DNA from: Acidobacteriota bacterium
GTDB taxonomy: Bacteria; Acidobacteriota; Thermoanaerobaculia; Gp7-AA8
Direction of reading: 5' to 3'
DNA length: 7,767 nucleotides
Assembly: GCA_003223695.1 (NCBI GenBank)
Contig: QHVY01000344.1
Span: 1 to 7,767, forward strand
Part shown: positions 1-5,585 of the stretch, piece by piece
Numbering within the stretch: position 1 is the stretch's first letter
Layout: the number at the start of each line of letters is the position of its first letter
Notes under the pieces: generated by a model
What the model was told of the DNA's origin: nothing
Databases searched by the model: none
Seen by the model: the letters and a program-made list of their open reading frames with translations, nothing else
Made by a program: the position numbers and the translations under genes

Positions 1-1
1 C

Positions 2-880
2 TTTGCGCTCATGACCACCCCGGCTTACCCGCTGAATAATCGCAGTGCAGTATCGATCACCGGTTCCGACGCCGCATCGTGCACGGTTCCGAATCCTTGT
101 CGCACTTTCGGTGTCGCACTTGCGAATACTGTTGCCAATGGAGAGGTCATCGTGCTTTCGTCCGGCGGATACGGCCCGTTCAGCATCACTCAATCGGTCA
201 CGGTGATCTCTCCTCCAGGAATTTACGCAGCCATCGCGCCGACGAGCGGCGACGGGATCGATATCTTCGCCTCTGCGACCGATAAAGTGGTACTCCGCGG
301 TCTTTATCTCAATTCCCTAGGGGGTGACTTTGGAATTTATGGCAGCACTGTCGGCTATCTCTGGGTCGAAAACTGCGTTATCACCGGCTTTGCGGTCGAC
401 GGAATACGGCAGTCCACTGCTGGTGGCTACCTTTTCGTCCGGGATAGTTTCTTCCGAGGCAATGGCGAGACCGGTGTGCTCGCCTGGGGAACCGGCACCG
501 GAACGAACACTGTTCGCGCTTCGATCGACCATTGCCGATTTGAGCGTAACGTTCGTGGCGTATGGGCATACGTTTTCTCCGATGTCACTGTTCGCGACTC
601 GGTTGTGGTCGGAAACACAACTTCGGGGATCACAGCACATCTCAACGGATTCGCGGATCCGGGTCGGATCGCCGTGGAAAACTGTGACGTCTCCATGAAC
701 GCAATCGGCCTCGAAGCGGACGGATCCAATGCGCTGATGCGGGTGGAAGGAAGCACCGTTGCCTACAACACGATCGCAATTCAGGCGACCACTAGCGCGC
801 AAATCACTTCGCGCGTCAACAATACAGTCATCGATAATGCCGCTGGAGAAATCTTCACCGGGACCTTTACCGCCAAGTAA
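2..880 (+). CDS. Secreted right-handed beta-helix protein, type C end, 5' partial
   Basis: The frame is open to the left edge, and the ATG at 11 is probably not the start. The residues around it (FALM, then TTPAYP) sit where the paralogues carry the end of their signal peptide, just before the shared NNRSAVS block, so the true start should lie upstream. Counting from that Met, the cap has Cys24 and Cys30 in CTVPNPCRTF, then GYGPF near 55, then beta-helix rungs (WVENCVITGF, VTVRDSVVVG, IAVENCDVS, MRVEGSTVAYN). It ends FTGTFTAK, a C-terminus shared with 5586-6575 and the minus relic at 6660. No catalytic residues are recognisable. Such proteins are exported; the role is unknown. The stop is followed by a strong hairpin at 891-919. 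I am confident it is a real gene of this family and uncertain only about its 5' end. Confidence 0.88.
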   Translation, partial: FALMTTPAYPLNNRSAVSITGSDAASCTVPNPCRTFGVALANTVANGEVIVLSSGGYGPFSITQSVTVISPPGIYAAIAPTSGDGIDIFASATDKVVLRGLYLNSLGGDFGIYGSTVGYLWVENCVITGFAVDGIRQSTAGGYLFVRDSFFRGNGETGVLAWGTGTGTNTVRASIDHCRFERNVRGVWAYVFSDVTVRDSVVVGNTTSGITAHLNGFADPGRIAVENCDVSMNAIGLEADGSNALMRVEGSTVAYNTIAIQATTSAQITSRVNNTVIDNAAGEIFTGTFTAK

Positions 881-890
881 TCCTTCTGAC

Positions 891-919
891 GGAGAGCCGG
901 CGTGAGCGGCCGGCTCTCC
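891..919. terminator. GC-rich hairpin between convergent genes, likely terminator
   Basis: GGAGAGCCGGC (891-901) pairs perfectly with GCCGGCTCTCC (909-919), an 11-bp stem with a 7-base loop. It starts 10 bases after the stop of the gene ending at 880 and lies before the end of the convergent minus-strand relic ending at 973. There is no T-tract on either side, so it is not a classical intrinsic terminator; a bidirectional terminator or a 3'-end stabiliser fits. A weaker inverted repeat, CTCGGG/CCCGAG (927-932 and 946-951), follows it. Confidence 0.6.
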
Positions 920-972
920 CCTCGAGCTCGGGAAACTCCACAATACCCGAGTGCGACGAACAGTGCCGGCGA

Positions 973-1300
973 TCACATCGTCGGTACCGAGGTGATTGTG
1001 CCGACGCTCTCAGTGGTATTTCCATCGACGAAGTTGTGACCGCCCGATCGGAACGTGCCTGCGCCGCCATTGAGGCCGGTCCCGTTCTTCGTCACCGTGT
1101 TGCCGAACGCCCGTATCGTTCCATTGGTTCCCGCAGCAATGCCATTGCTCATCTGTTGCTGACCGGCCGCCGATCCGATACGATTGGCGCTCCGGGAAAG
1201 CCAGGTGGATCATCCTGCGACGACACCGATGGCGCCGTTCCCTATAGCAATGCGCCGCTCTCGACGCGGAGCGCTTGTACGTGAGCCGTCCCTGATGCGG
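973..1300 (-). pseudogene. Decayed beta-helix paralogue, C-terminal part only
   Basis: On the minus strand, the frame ending with TGA at 975-973 reads IAAGTNGTIRAFGNTV, then RSGGHNFVDGNTTE, then SVGTITSVPTM and stop. This matches the last rungs of 3786-4772 (NGTVRASNNTV, RSRGNNSVDGN, GVITTFGPI). Going upstream, the frame is broken by TGA at 1212-1210. Before that IAIGNGAIGVVAG is readable, and the sequence before about 1252 continues only after a one-base shift (HVQALRVESGA). No cap and no signal peptide remain. At least two disabling changes make this a relic. Its right end runs into the plus-strand beta-propeller remnant at 1296-1412. The remaining bases between 919 and 973 show only a small inverted repeat. 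Confidence 0.75.
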
Positions 1301-1412
1301 CGGGATTTCGGTCGACGGTGACCCGGTCTGGTCGCCGGACGGAAAACAGATCGCCTTTGAAAGTTCTCGCGATGGGAACTTCGAGATTTATGTTCTGTCG
1401 CTGAGCCGCTAA
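1296..1412 (+). pseudogene. C-terminal remnant of a PD40/TolB-type beta-propeller protein
   Basis: The plus frame after an in-frame TGA at 1293-1295 reads GISVDGDPVWSPDGKQIAFE, then SSRDGNFEIYVLSLSR, then TAA at 1410-1412. DPxWSPDGKQIAF followed by SxRDGNxEIYV is the hallmark of a WD40-like PD40 repeat, as in TolB and TolB-like periplasmic or secreted proteins. Only the last blade survives, with no start codon or ribosome binding site. It is therefore the tail of a gene whose body has been lost. It is the only piece of the window from another family and marks a rearrangement boundary on the left of the 1489 gene. From 1413 to 1449 I see nothing definite. Confidence 0.72.
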
Positions 1413-1449
1413 AACGTTTATATCCGTAGTCGCTGGTCCTTGACGCGTA

Positions 1450-1488
1450 ATTGGAATAGGCTTTCAGCCTCAAACAAAAGGAGGCTCC
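1450..1488 (+). promoter_or_regulatory. Conserved leader box with ribosome binding site, copy 1
   Basis: The box reads TTGGAATAGGCTTTCAGCCT followed by CAAACAAAAGGAGGCTCC and the ATG. The ribosome binding site AAAAGGAGG (1476-1484) is 4 bases from the start. AGCCT (1466-1470) can pair with AGGCT at 1482-1486, which includes the end of the Shine-Dalgarno, or with AGGCT at 1458-1462 just upstream. Two mutually exclusive hairpins are thus possible, one of which hides the ribosome binding site. The box recurs before 2441 and 3786 and at the right edge. The ribosome binding site is clear; the hairpin role is inference. Confidence 0.6.
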
Positions 1489-2394
1489 ATGCGTCGTATC
1501 GGACTCGGCGTTCTCGTGTCCTTTTTTATCGCTACGTCCATCATTGCTCAGAACAATCGCACCGCGGTTTCGATCAGCGGCTCGGACGCTGCGGCGTGCA
1601 CAGTGCCGGACCCGTGCCGCACGTTTGCCGTTGCTCTTTCCAAGACCAACGCCAACGGAGAAGTCGTGGCACTGACCTCGGGAGGTTATGGTCCGTTCAT
1701 CATCGATCGCGCCGCGACGATCGTGGCCGCTCCGGGAATCTATGCAGCTCTCGTTGCCACTTCGGGTGCCGATGCCATACATGTAAACGCCGGTGCGGCC
1801 GCGAGAGTCGTCATCCGCGGTTTGCATCTCTACGGATTGGGTACCGGCAATGCCGGGATCTCTGTTACCGAAAGCTCCGGCGAGGTCAATGTCGAGAATT
1901 GCGTCATCGACGGATTCCTCGGTTTCGGAGGCGCCGTAGGCTACGGGATCATCGCCTCTCTGAACGTACGCGTCTCGGATACGACGATTCGCCATTGCGG
2001 AGGCGGAATCAAGATCGAGAATGTCTCTCCCACGTTCGTGAGAGCCACAATCAATCGAGTGGAAGTGAAAGATATCGCGCCAAACCACGGAATATGGGCG
2101 GGCACGAACGCAAACGTAACTGTACGCGACAGCGTTGTTTCTAATTGTTCAAGCGGGTCCGGTTTCGTAGCCAACAGCGGACAGTTGAATATCGAGAACA
2201 GCCTGGCAACGGACAACTCTCAATTCGGTGTTGACGCCGAGAATAACGGTACGGTGCGCGTCTCCAATACGATGGCCACGCACAACGGCACCGGGTTTGG
2301 AAACTTCGCCACATTCATTTCGTGGGGCAACAACAAGGTCCAGGGAAACAGCACGAATACCTCAGGCACAATCACGCTGGTATCCCAGGATTAG
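1489..2394 (+). CDS. Secreted right-handed beta-helix protein, type A end (301 aa)
   Basis: The start is set by AAAAGGAGG 4 bases upstream. Residues 1-21 form a Sec signal peptide (MRR, a hydrophobic core, then IIAQ), probably cut before Gln21. The cap follows: NNRTAVS, GSDAAACTVPDPCRTF with Cys37 and Cys43 (a likely disulfide), and GGYGPF near 65. From about residue 105 there are beta-helix rungs: VVIRGLHLYG, VNVENCVIDGF, VRVSDTTIRHC, VTVRDSVVSNC, LNIENSLATDN, VRVSNTMATHN. The end is SWGNNKVQGN, then GTITLVSQD. No active-site residues can be named. This copy and 2441-3310 are the closest pair in the window, and only 46 bases separate them, so co-transcription is likely. Export is well supported; the function is unknown. 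Confidence 0.92.
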   Translation: MRRIGLGVLVSFFIATSIIAQNNRTAVSISGSDAAACTVPDPCRTFAVALSKTNANGEVVALTSGGYGPFIIDRAATIVAAPGIYAALVATSGADAIHVNAGAAARVVIRGLHLYGLGTGNAGISVTESSGEVNVENCVIDGFLGFGGAVGYGIIASLNVRVSDTTIRHCGGGIKIENVSPTFVRATINRVEVKDIAPNHGIWAGTNANVTVRDSVVSNCSSGSGFVANSGQLNIENSLATDNSQFGVDAENNGTVRVSNTMATHNGTGFGNFATFISWGNNKVQGNSTNTSGTITLVSQD

Positions 2395-2401
2395 TCCAGG
2401 A

Positions 2402-2440
2402 ATTGTCATAGACTTACGGGCCTACGAAAAGGAGGCCCAC
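2402..2440 (+). promoter_or_regulatory. Conserved leader box with ribosome binding site, copy 2
   Basis: It starts seven bases after the preceding stop codon and carries AAAAGGAGG (2427-2435) 5 bases before the ATG. GGGCCT (2418-2423) pairs perfectly with AGGCCC (2433-2438), giving a 6-bp stem that takes in half of the Shine-Dalgarno, with a 9-base loop. Compared with copy 1, an A-U pair has become G-C by changes on both sides, which supports pairing. The hairpin's role is inference. Confidence 0.6.
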
Positions 2441-3310
2441 ATGCGTCATATCGGACTCGCGGCCCTCGTGTCCGTTCTTCTCGCTACGTCTCTCGTTGCT
2501 CAGAACAATCGCAGCGCCGTCTCGATCGCCGGCTCGGACGCGGCGGCGTGCACTGTGCCGGATCCCTGTCGCACATTCGCCGTCGCGCTCTCGAAAACGA
2601 ACAATGACGGAGAGGTCGTCGCCCTCACTTCGGGCGGCTATGGTCCGTTTATTGTCGACCGCCCGGCGACGATCGTCGCGGCGCCCGGAATCTACGCCGC
2701 GATCGTTGCCACCATCGATGCGGTTCACGTCAACGCCGGCGCCGGCGCCAAAGTGGTGATCCGCGGCTTATATTTGTACGGCGCGATGGGCGGTCAGCGC
2801 GGTATCGCTGTACTCGACCCCGTCGATGAGGTCGATGTTGAGCATTGCGTCATCAGCGGATTCCAGGAAGGAATCGATGATACCCAGACCCTGCGGATTT
2901 CGGATACAACGCTGCGATTCTGCATCATCGGCATCCGTGTGACGAATCCGATGAACGCCGCCAGAGCGACAATGAATCGGGTCGAGCTCAGAGATTATGG
3001 GACAGGGATTCTCGCAGCTGCGAATGCCATCGTCACGGTGCGCGACAGCGTCGCCTCGAGAGGTTCCGCGGTTGGCTTCGACGCCTTCGGAGGAGTGTTG
3101 AACATCGAGAATTGCCTGGTGGTCAACAATGTGATCGGAGTGCGAGCCGATCAGAGCGGAACTGTCCGTGTCTCCAACACCATGGCCACCGATAACACTC
3201 AGACTGGATTCACCAACTTTTCGTCCACCTTCATTTCCTGGGGCAACAATAAGGTCCGCGGCAATGCAGCGGAAACGAGCGGAACGATCACGGTCGTATC
3301 TCAGGACTGA
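2441..3310 (+). CDS. Secreted right-handed beta-helix protein, type A end (289 aa)
   Basis: The ATG at 2441 follows AAAAGGAGG. A longer reading from 2228 is open but runs back through the previous gene in another frame, so it is rejected. The signal peptide is residues 1-20 (MRHIGLAALV..., ending SLVA before Gln21). The cap has NNRSAVS, GSDAAACTVPDPCRTF (Cys37 and Cys43) and GGYGPF. The rungs are VVIRGLYLYG, VDVEHCVISGF, LRISDTTLRFC, VTVRDSVASRG, LNIENCLVVNN and VRVSNTMATDN. The end is SWGNNKVRGN, then GTITVVSQD. It is 12 residues shorter than its neighbour at 1489, with losses in the loops around residues 88-140. The cap is nearly the same at DNA level as in the 1489 gene, with mostly silent differences, so the proteins are under purifying selection. 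No enzyme motif is seen and the function is unknown. Confidence 0.92.
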   Translation: MRHIGLAALVSVLLATSLVAQNNRSAVSIAGSDAAACTVPDPCRTFAVALSKTNNDGEVVALTSGGYGPFIVDRPATIVAAPGIYAAIVATIDAVHVNAGAGAKVVIRGLYLYGAMGGQRGIAVLDPVDEVDVEHCVISGFQEGIDDTQTLRISDTTLRFCIIGIRVTNPMNAARATMNRVELRDYGTGILAAANAIVTVRDSVASRGSAVGFDAFGGVLNIENCLVVNNVIGVRADQSGTVRVSNTMATDNTQTGFTNFSSTFISWGNNKVRGNAAETSGTITVVSQD

Positions 3311-3318
3311 TAACGATT

Positions 3319-3337
3319 CCGCTACGCGGGTTTTTTT
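3319..3337 (+). terminator. Possible weak intrinsic terminator
   Basis: CCGC (3319-3322) and GCGG (3326-3329) can form a 4-bp stem with loop TAC, followed by one G and then seven Ts (3331-3337), nine bases after the stop of the 2441 gene. The shape is right but the stem is short. The T-run also belongs to a paralogue relic (compare TTTTATTCAGGCGG at 4522-4535), so it may be coincidence. Confidence 0.3.
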
Positions 3338-3478
3338 CAGGCGGTGGATCTGGAACCGCGCTGTTGTTCGATGCGCGCACTGTGCCATTTTGGAAATGCC
3401 GTCGGATTTTCACAGACCCTCGGCATATTCCGGTCCCGAGGAAACAATACAGTCCACGGCAATAGTGGAGACACCTCG
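3331..3478 (+). pseudogene. Beta-helix relic, type B C-terminal fragment with internal deletion
   Basis: The reading FSGGGSGTALL (3336 on) matches YSGGSAGTALL of the 3786 gene. It then jumps, with loss of about two rungs, to FGNAVGFSQTLGIFRSRGNN, then TVHGNSGDTS (to about 3478), which matches GNAWGL...GILESGGNNTVRGN of the relic at 4795. The two parts are in different frames. The normal GTITTFGP end is missing. There is no start, signal peptide or cap. This is a deletion-scarred remnant of a copy that once followed the 2441 gene. The bases from 3479 to 3535 show nothing I can assign. Confidence 0.65.
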
Positions 3479-3535
3479 CGACCGAGGTCCGGCAGGGATT
3501 GGCTCTACAGTCGCGCCCAACGACTACCTCGCGAT

Positions 3536-3746
3536 CCGGTTACATCGGTCCGAAAGTCGTGATTCTGCCCGCCGCCGGCCGTTCACGCTGCGATTGCGCC
3601 GACAACCGGTGGCGCTATCACGATCAACAATGGTATTAGCGGAGACGAGGTGCAACGGCTGGAATCGTTCATTCGCGGGCAACAATACCGTGGACAGCAA
3701 TCCCTCAGAGACTCAGGGCACGATCACCACTTTCAGGCCGATGTAA
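3536..3746 (+). pseudogene. Beta-helix relic, cap segment fused to type B C-terminus
   Basis: GYIGPKVVIL (3537 on) followed, after a one-base shift, by PPPAVHAAIAPTTGGAITIN matches the cap region GFGPF...SIISPPAYHAALAPTSGNAITIN of 3786-4772. Directly after NGISGDEV the sequence switches to a C-terminal end, readable in another frame as NGWNRSFAGNNTVDSN, then ETQGTITTFRPM with TAA at 3744-3746. The whole middle of the beta-helix, some 500 bases, is deleted. The signal peptide and Cys motif are absent. It is not functional. Its end sits directly before the leader box of the 3786 gene, as expected if whole gene-plus-leader units were duplicated in tandem. Confidence 0.7.
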
Positions 3747-3785
3747 CTTGGCATAGGCTTGTGAACCTCAAACAAGGAGGCTCAC
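3747..3785 (+). promoter_or_regulatory. Conserved leader box with ribosome binding site, copy 3
   Basis: CTTGGCATAGGCTTGTGAAC followed by CTCAAACAAGGAGGCTCAC leads to the ATG. The ribosome binding site AAGGAGG (3774-3780) is 5 bases from the start. GAACCT (3763-3768) can pair with AGGCTC (3778-3783) at five of six positions, with one A-C mismatch. The box begins immediately after the stop of the preceding relic, so it is inherited as part of the repeated unit. Confidence 0.6.
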
Positions 3786-4772
3786 ATGCGTCAGGTTGGA
3801 ATGGTTATCGTTGTGTCGATTCTCGTCTCCACGTCCGTGTTCGCCCAGAACAACCGCAGTGCCGTGTCGCTCACCGGTAATGATGCCGCCACCTGCACCG
3901 TTCCGGACCCTTGCCGCACCTTTGATGTGGCGATCTCCAAGACCAACGCCGGCGGAGAAGTGATCGTTCTCTCCTCGGCCGGGTTTGGTCCGTTCACGAT
4001 CAACAAGTCGGTGTCCATCATCTCGCCCCCGGCGTACCACGCGGCGCTGGCGCCGACATCGGGCAATGCGATCACTATTAATGTAGATAACGCGCTGGTG
4101 GTTCTGCGCGGGCTGACACTCAACGGCAGCCTCGGCGGAGTGAATGGAATTACGTTCACTGGCGCGGCGACCGCGAGCAACACCAAACTCTACGTGGAGA
4201 ACTGCGTGATCAGCGGGTTCTCCAACAACGGGTTGAACTTCGCGCGCAACGGAACATTCTTCATCAGTAACACGACGATTCGTCAGTCACAGGGTGACGG
4301 CATTCTCATCGACGGCAGTCCTGCCTCATCGGCGAGCATTGATCACGCCTTGCTTGAAGGAAATCTTTATGGATTGCTCGTCGAGAACGCGACGGTGGCC
4401 ATTCGCGACAGCGTGGCCTCTGCCAGTGGCAGCGTCGCTTTTTGGGCGCTCGCAAGCGCACCGGGAGCGACTGCCGATCTGTCCGCGGACAACTGTCAGG
4501 CAACCGGTGGCGTCTTCGGCTTTTATTCAGGCGGCAGTGCCGGAACAGCGCTGCTGATGGTGTCGAACTCGGTGGCCTCCTCAAACTCGAACTACGGCGT
4601 CTTCGCCAATAACAACGGCACGGTACGGGCATCGAACAATACGGTCAGCAGAAACAACATTGGATTTTTCCAGTTCGGTACAGGGGTGTTTCGTTCGCGA
4701 GGTAACAACAGTGTGGATGGCAACACCAGCATGGAAACGTTCGGAGTGATCACGACCTTCGGGCCCATATAG
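3786..4772 (+). CDS. Secreted right-handed beta-helix protein, type B end (328 aa)
   Basis: The start follows AAGGAGG by 5 bases. The signal peptide is residues 1-20 (MRQVGMVIVV..., ending SVFA before Gln21). The cap has NNRSAVS, GNDAATCTVPDPCRTF (Cys37 and Cys43), GFGPFTINKSVSIISPPAYH and APTSGNAITIN. The rungs are VVLRGLTLNG, LYVENCVISGF, FFISNTTIRQS, SIDHALLEGN, ATVAIRDSVAS, DLSADNCQATGG, LLMVSNSVASSN and VRASNNTVSRN. It closes with RSRGNNSVDGN and GVITTFGPI. It is 27-39 residues longer than the type A copies because of an extra segment around residues 220-260 (the ADLSADNCQAT region). This is the intact reference for the type B relics around it. There is no visible catalytic motif; the function is unknown, the export likely. 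Confidence 0.92.
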   Translation: MRQVGMVIVVSILVSTSVFAQNNRSAVSLTGNDAATCTVPDPCRTFDVAISKTNAGGEVIVLSSAGFGPFTINKSVSIISPPAYHAALAPTSGNAITINVDNALVVLRGLTLNGSLGGVNGITFTGAATASNTKLYVENCVISGFSNNGLNFARNGTFFISNTTIRQSQGDGILIDGSPASSASIDHALLEGNLYGLLVENATVAIRDSVASASGSVAFWALASAPGATADLSADNCQATGGVFGFYSGGSAGTALLMVSNSVASSNSNYGVFANNNGTVRASNNTVSRNNIGFFQFGTGVFRSRGNNSVDGNTSMETFGVITTFGPI

Positions 4773-4794
4773 TCCTTTGGCCTGAGTGTTCATG

Positions 4795-5320
4795 TTTGCA
4801 AATGGAACGCTGTTGATCGATGAGTTGGTCCTGCCAGGGAATGGGCTGGGCATTTTGATCGATGGAAGTGCCGGCTTCCAAAGTTCGGCGATCATCAACC
4901 ATGCATTGATGGAAAAGAATGATCAGTATGGCCTTCAAGTTCGCAGCGCGACGGTTGCCGTTCGCAACAGCGTTGCTGCTGGTCACGGCACCGCTGGTTT
5001 TCATGCGCAAGCGTTTACAGGAGGCGCGCCTGCTGACCTCTCCGCGGATCACTGTCAGGCGACCGACATTGGCTTTGGGTTTTTATTCAGGCGGTGGTAA
5101 CGGCACGGCGCGGCTGATGGTGTCGAATTCGGTCGCGTCGTCGAACTCGTTCTATGGGATCTACGCCGATGGCACTGGCATCGTGCGGGCGTCGAACAAT
5201 ACGGTCAGCGGAAATGCCTGGGGATTGGTGCAAGGTGGCACCGGCATTCTCGAGTCAGGCGGAAACAACACTGTCCGCGGGAATCTCAATGAAACCGAGG
5301 GCACGATTACGACGTTTGGC
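4795..5320 (+). pseudogene. Truncated, frameshifted type B beta-helix relic
   Basis: From 4795 the plus strand reads FANGTLLI, ILIDGSAGFQSSAIINHALM, TVAVRNSVAAG and ADLSADHCQATDIGFGF. This matches the 3786 protein from about residue 157 onward, so the signal peptide, cap and first rungs are gone. In the run of five Ts at 5080-5084 the frame is lost and a stop follows at 5098-5100. Removing one T restores YSGGGNGTARLMVSNSVASS, then VRASNNTVSGN, NNTVRGN and EGTITTFG. The normal stop is missing because the copy ends at 5320 in a tail-to-tail fusion with a minus-strand fragment. Apart from the T-run it is well preserved, so the loss is recent. An assembly error could explain the frameshift but not the missing N-terminus. 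Confidence 0.78.
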
Positions 5321-5460
5321 CTGTTCGTGATTGTTGCCGCGTACAATGTTGTTTCCTGCTGATTCAAAGACGCCCGAACCGAACTTCGCAAGCCCTGTGT
5401 TGTTCTTGGTCACTGTGTTGGGACGGAGGACGAAACAGAACCTGCCGTTCGCGAGCGGAA
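5321..5460 (-). pseudogene. Inverted type B beta-helix C-terminal fragment
   Basis: Read on the minus strand from about 5425 the sequence gives NTVTKNNTGLAKFGSGVFES, then AGNNIVRGNNHEQ. This matches the last rung of the family (NTVSRNNIGFFQFGTGVFRS, GNNSVDGN). The final SGTITTFGP and stop are missing: at 5321 the fragment abuts the tail of the plus-strand relic directly. Upstream on the minus strand, to about 5460, the similarity fades (ANGRFCFVLR in place of NGTVRAS). The plus-strand open frame from 5331 that covers this piece is only the reverse reading of the relic, extended into the next gene. Confidence 0.65.
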
Positions 5461-5585
5461 TTCGCTCTTCGGGTAAGGGTCGGGCATCATCGCCGATCCG
5501 AAGTGCAACTTTGCGAATCGCCGCTCTCTCAGCGAATCGTACTGCCTCTGCGATAAGATCGGCCCCTCAACGAAAGGAGATGTCG
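5461..5585 (+). promoter_or_regulatory. Upstream region and ribosome binding site of the 5586 gene
   Basis: AAAGGAG (5573-5579) lies 6 bases before ATG 5586. The alternative in-frame ATG at 5580 overlaps it and is too close to be used. CCCCTCAACGAAAGGAG (5563-5579) resembles the end of the leader box of the other copies (CCTCAAACAAAAGGAGG), but no extended pairing with the ribosome binding site exists here. No confident promoter is seen. Confidence 0.5.

Noticed and set aside
317..976. Minus-strand open frame (219 codons)
   Set aside because: Antisense to the clearly coding plus gene 2-880; no homology and no ribosome binding site.
1210..2088. Long minus-strand open frame (292 codons)
   Set aside because: Antisense shadow of the 1489 gene. 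Its composition is rich in Arg, Asp and Ser with no family pattern; only its last 15 residues coincide with a real inverted relic.
1440..2144. Plus-strand open frame (234 codons) overlapping the 1489 gene
   Set aside because: Arg-rich out-of-frame reading; starts upstream of the ribosome binding site and has no conserved motif.
2768..3388. Minus-strand open frame (206 codons)
   Set aside because: Shadow of the 2441 gene, which has a ribosome binding site, signal peptide and conserved family motifs.
3747..3763. Sigma-54 promoter in the leader (TTGGCA...TTGTG)
   Set aside because: Spacing between the GG and the TTG element is one base short, the final GC is missing, and the pattern is not kept in the other leader copies.
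5331..5585. Extension of the 5586 gene to an upstream start at 5331
   Set aside because: This stretch reads as a family fragment on the opposite strand, and the signal peptide and ribosome binding site place the start at 5586.
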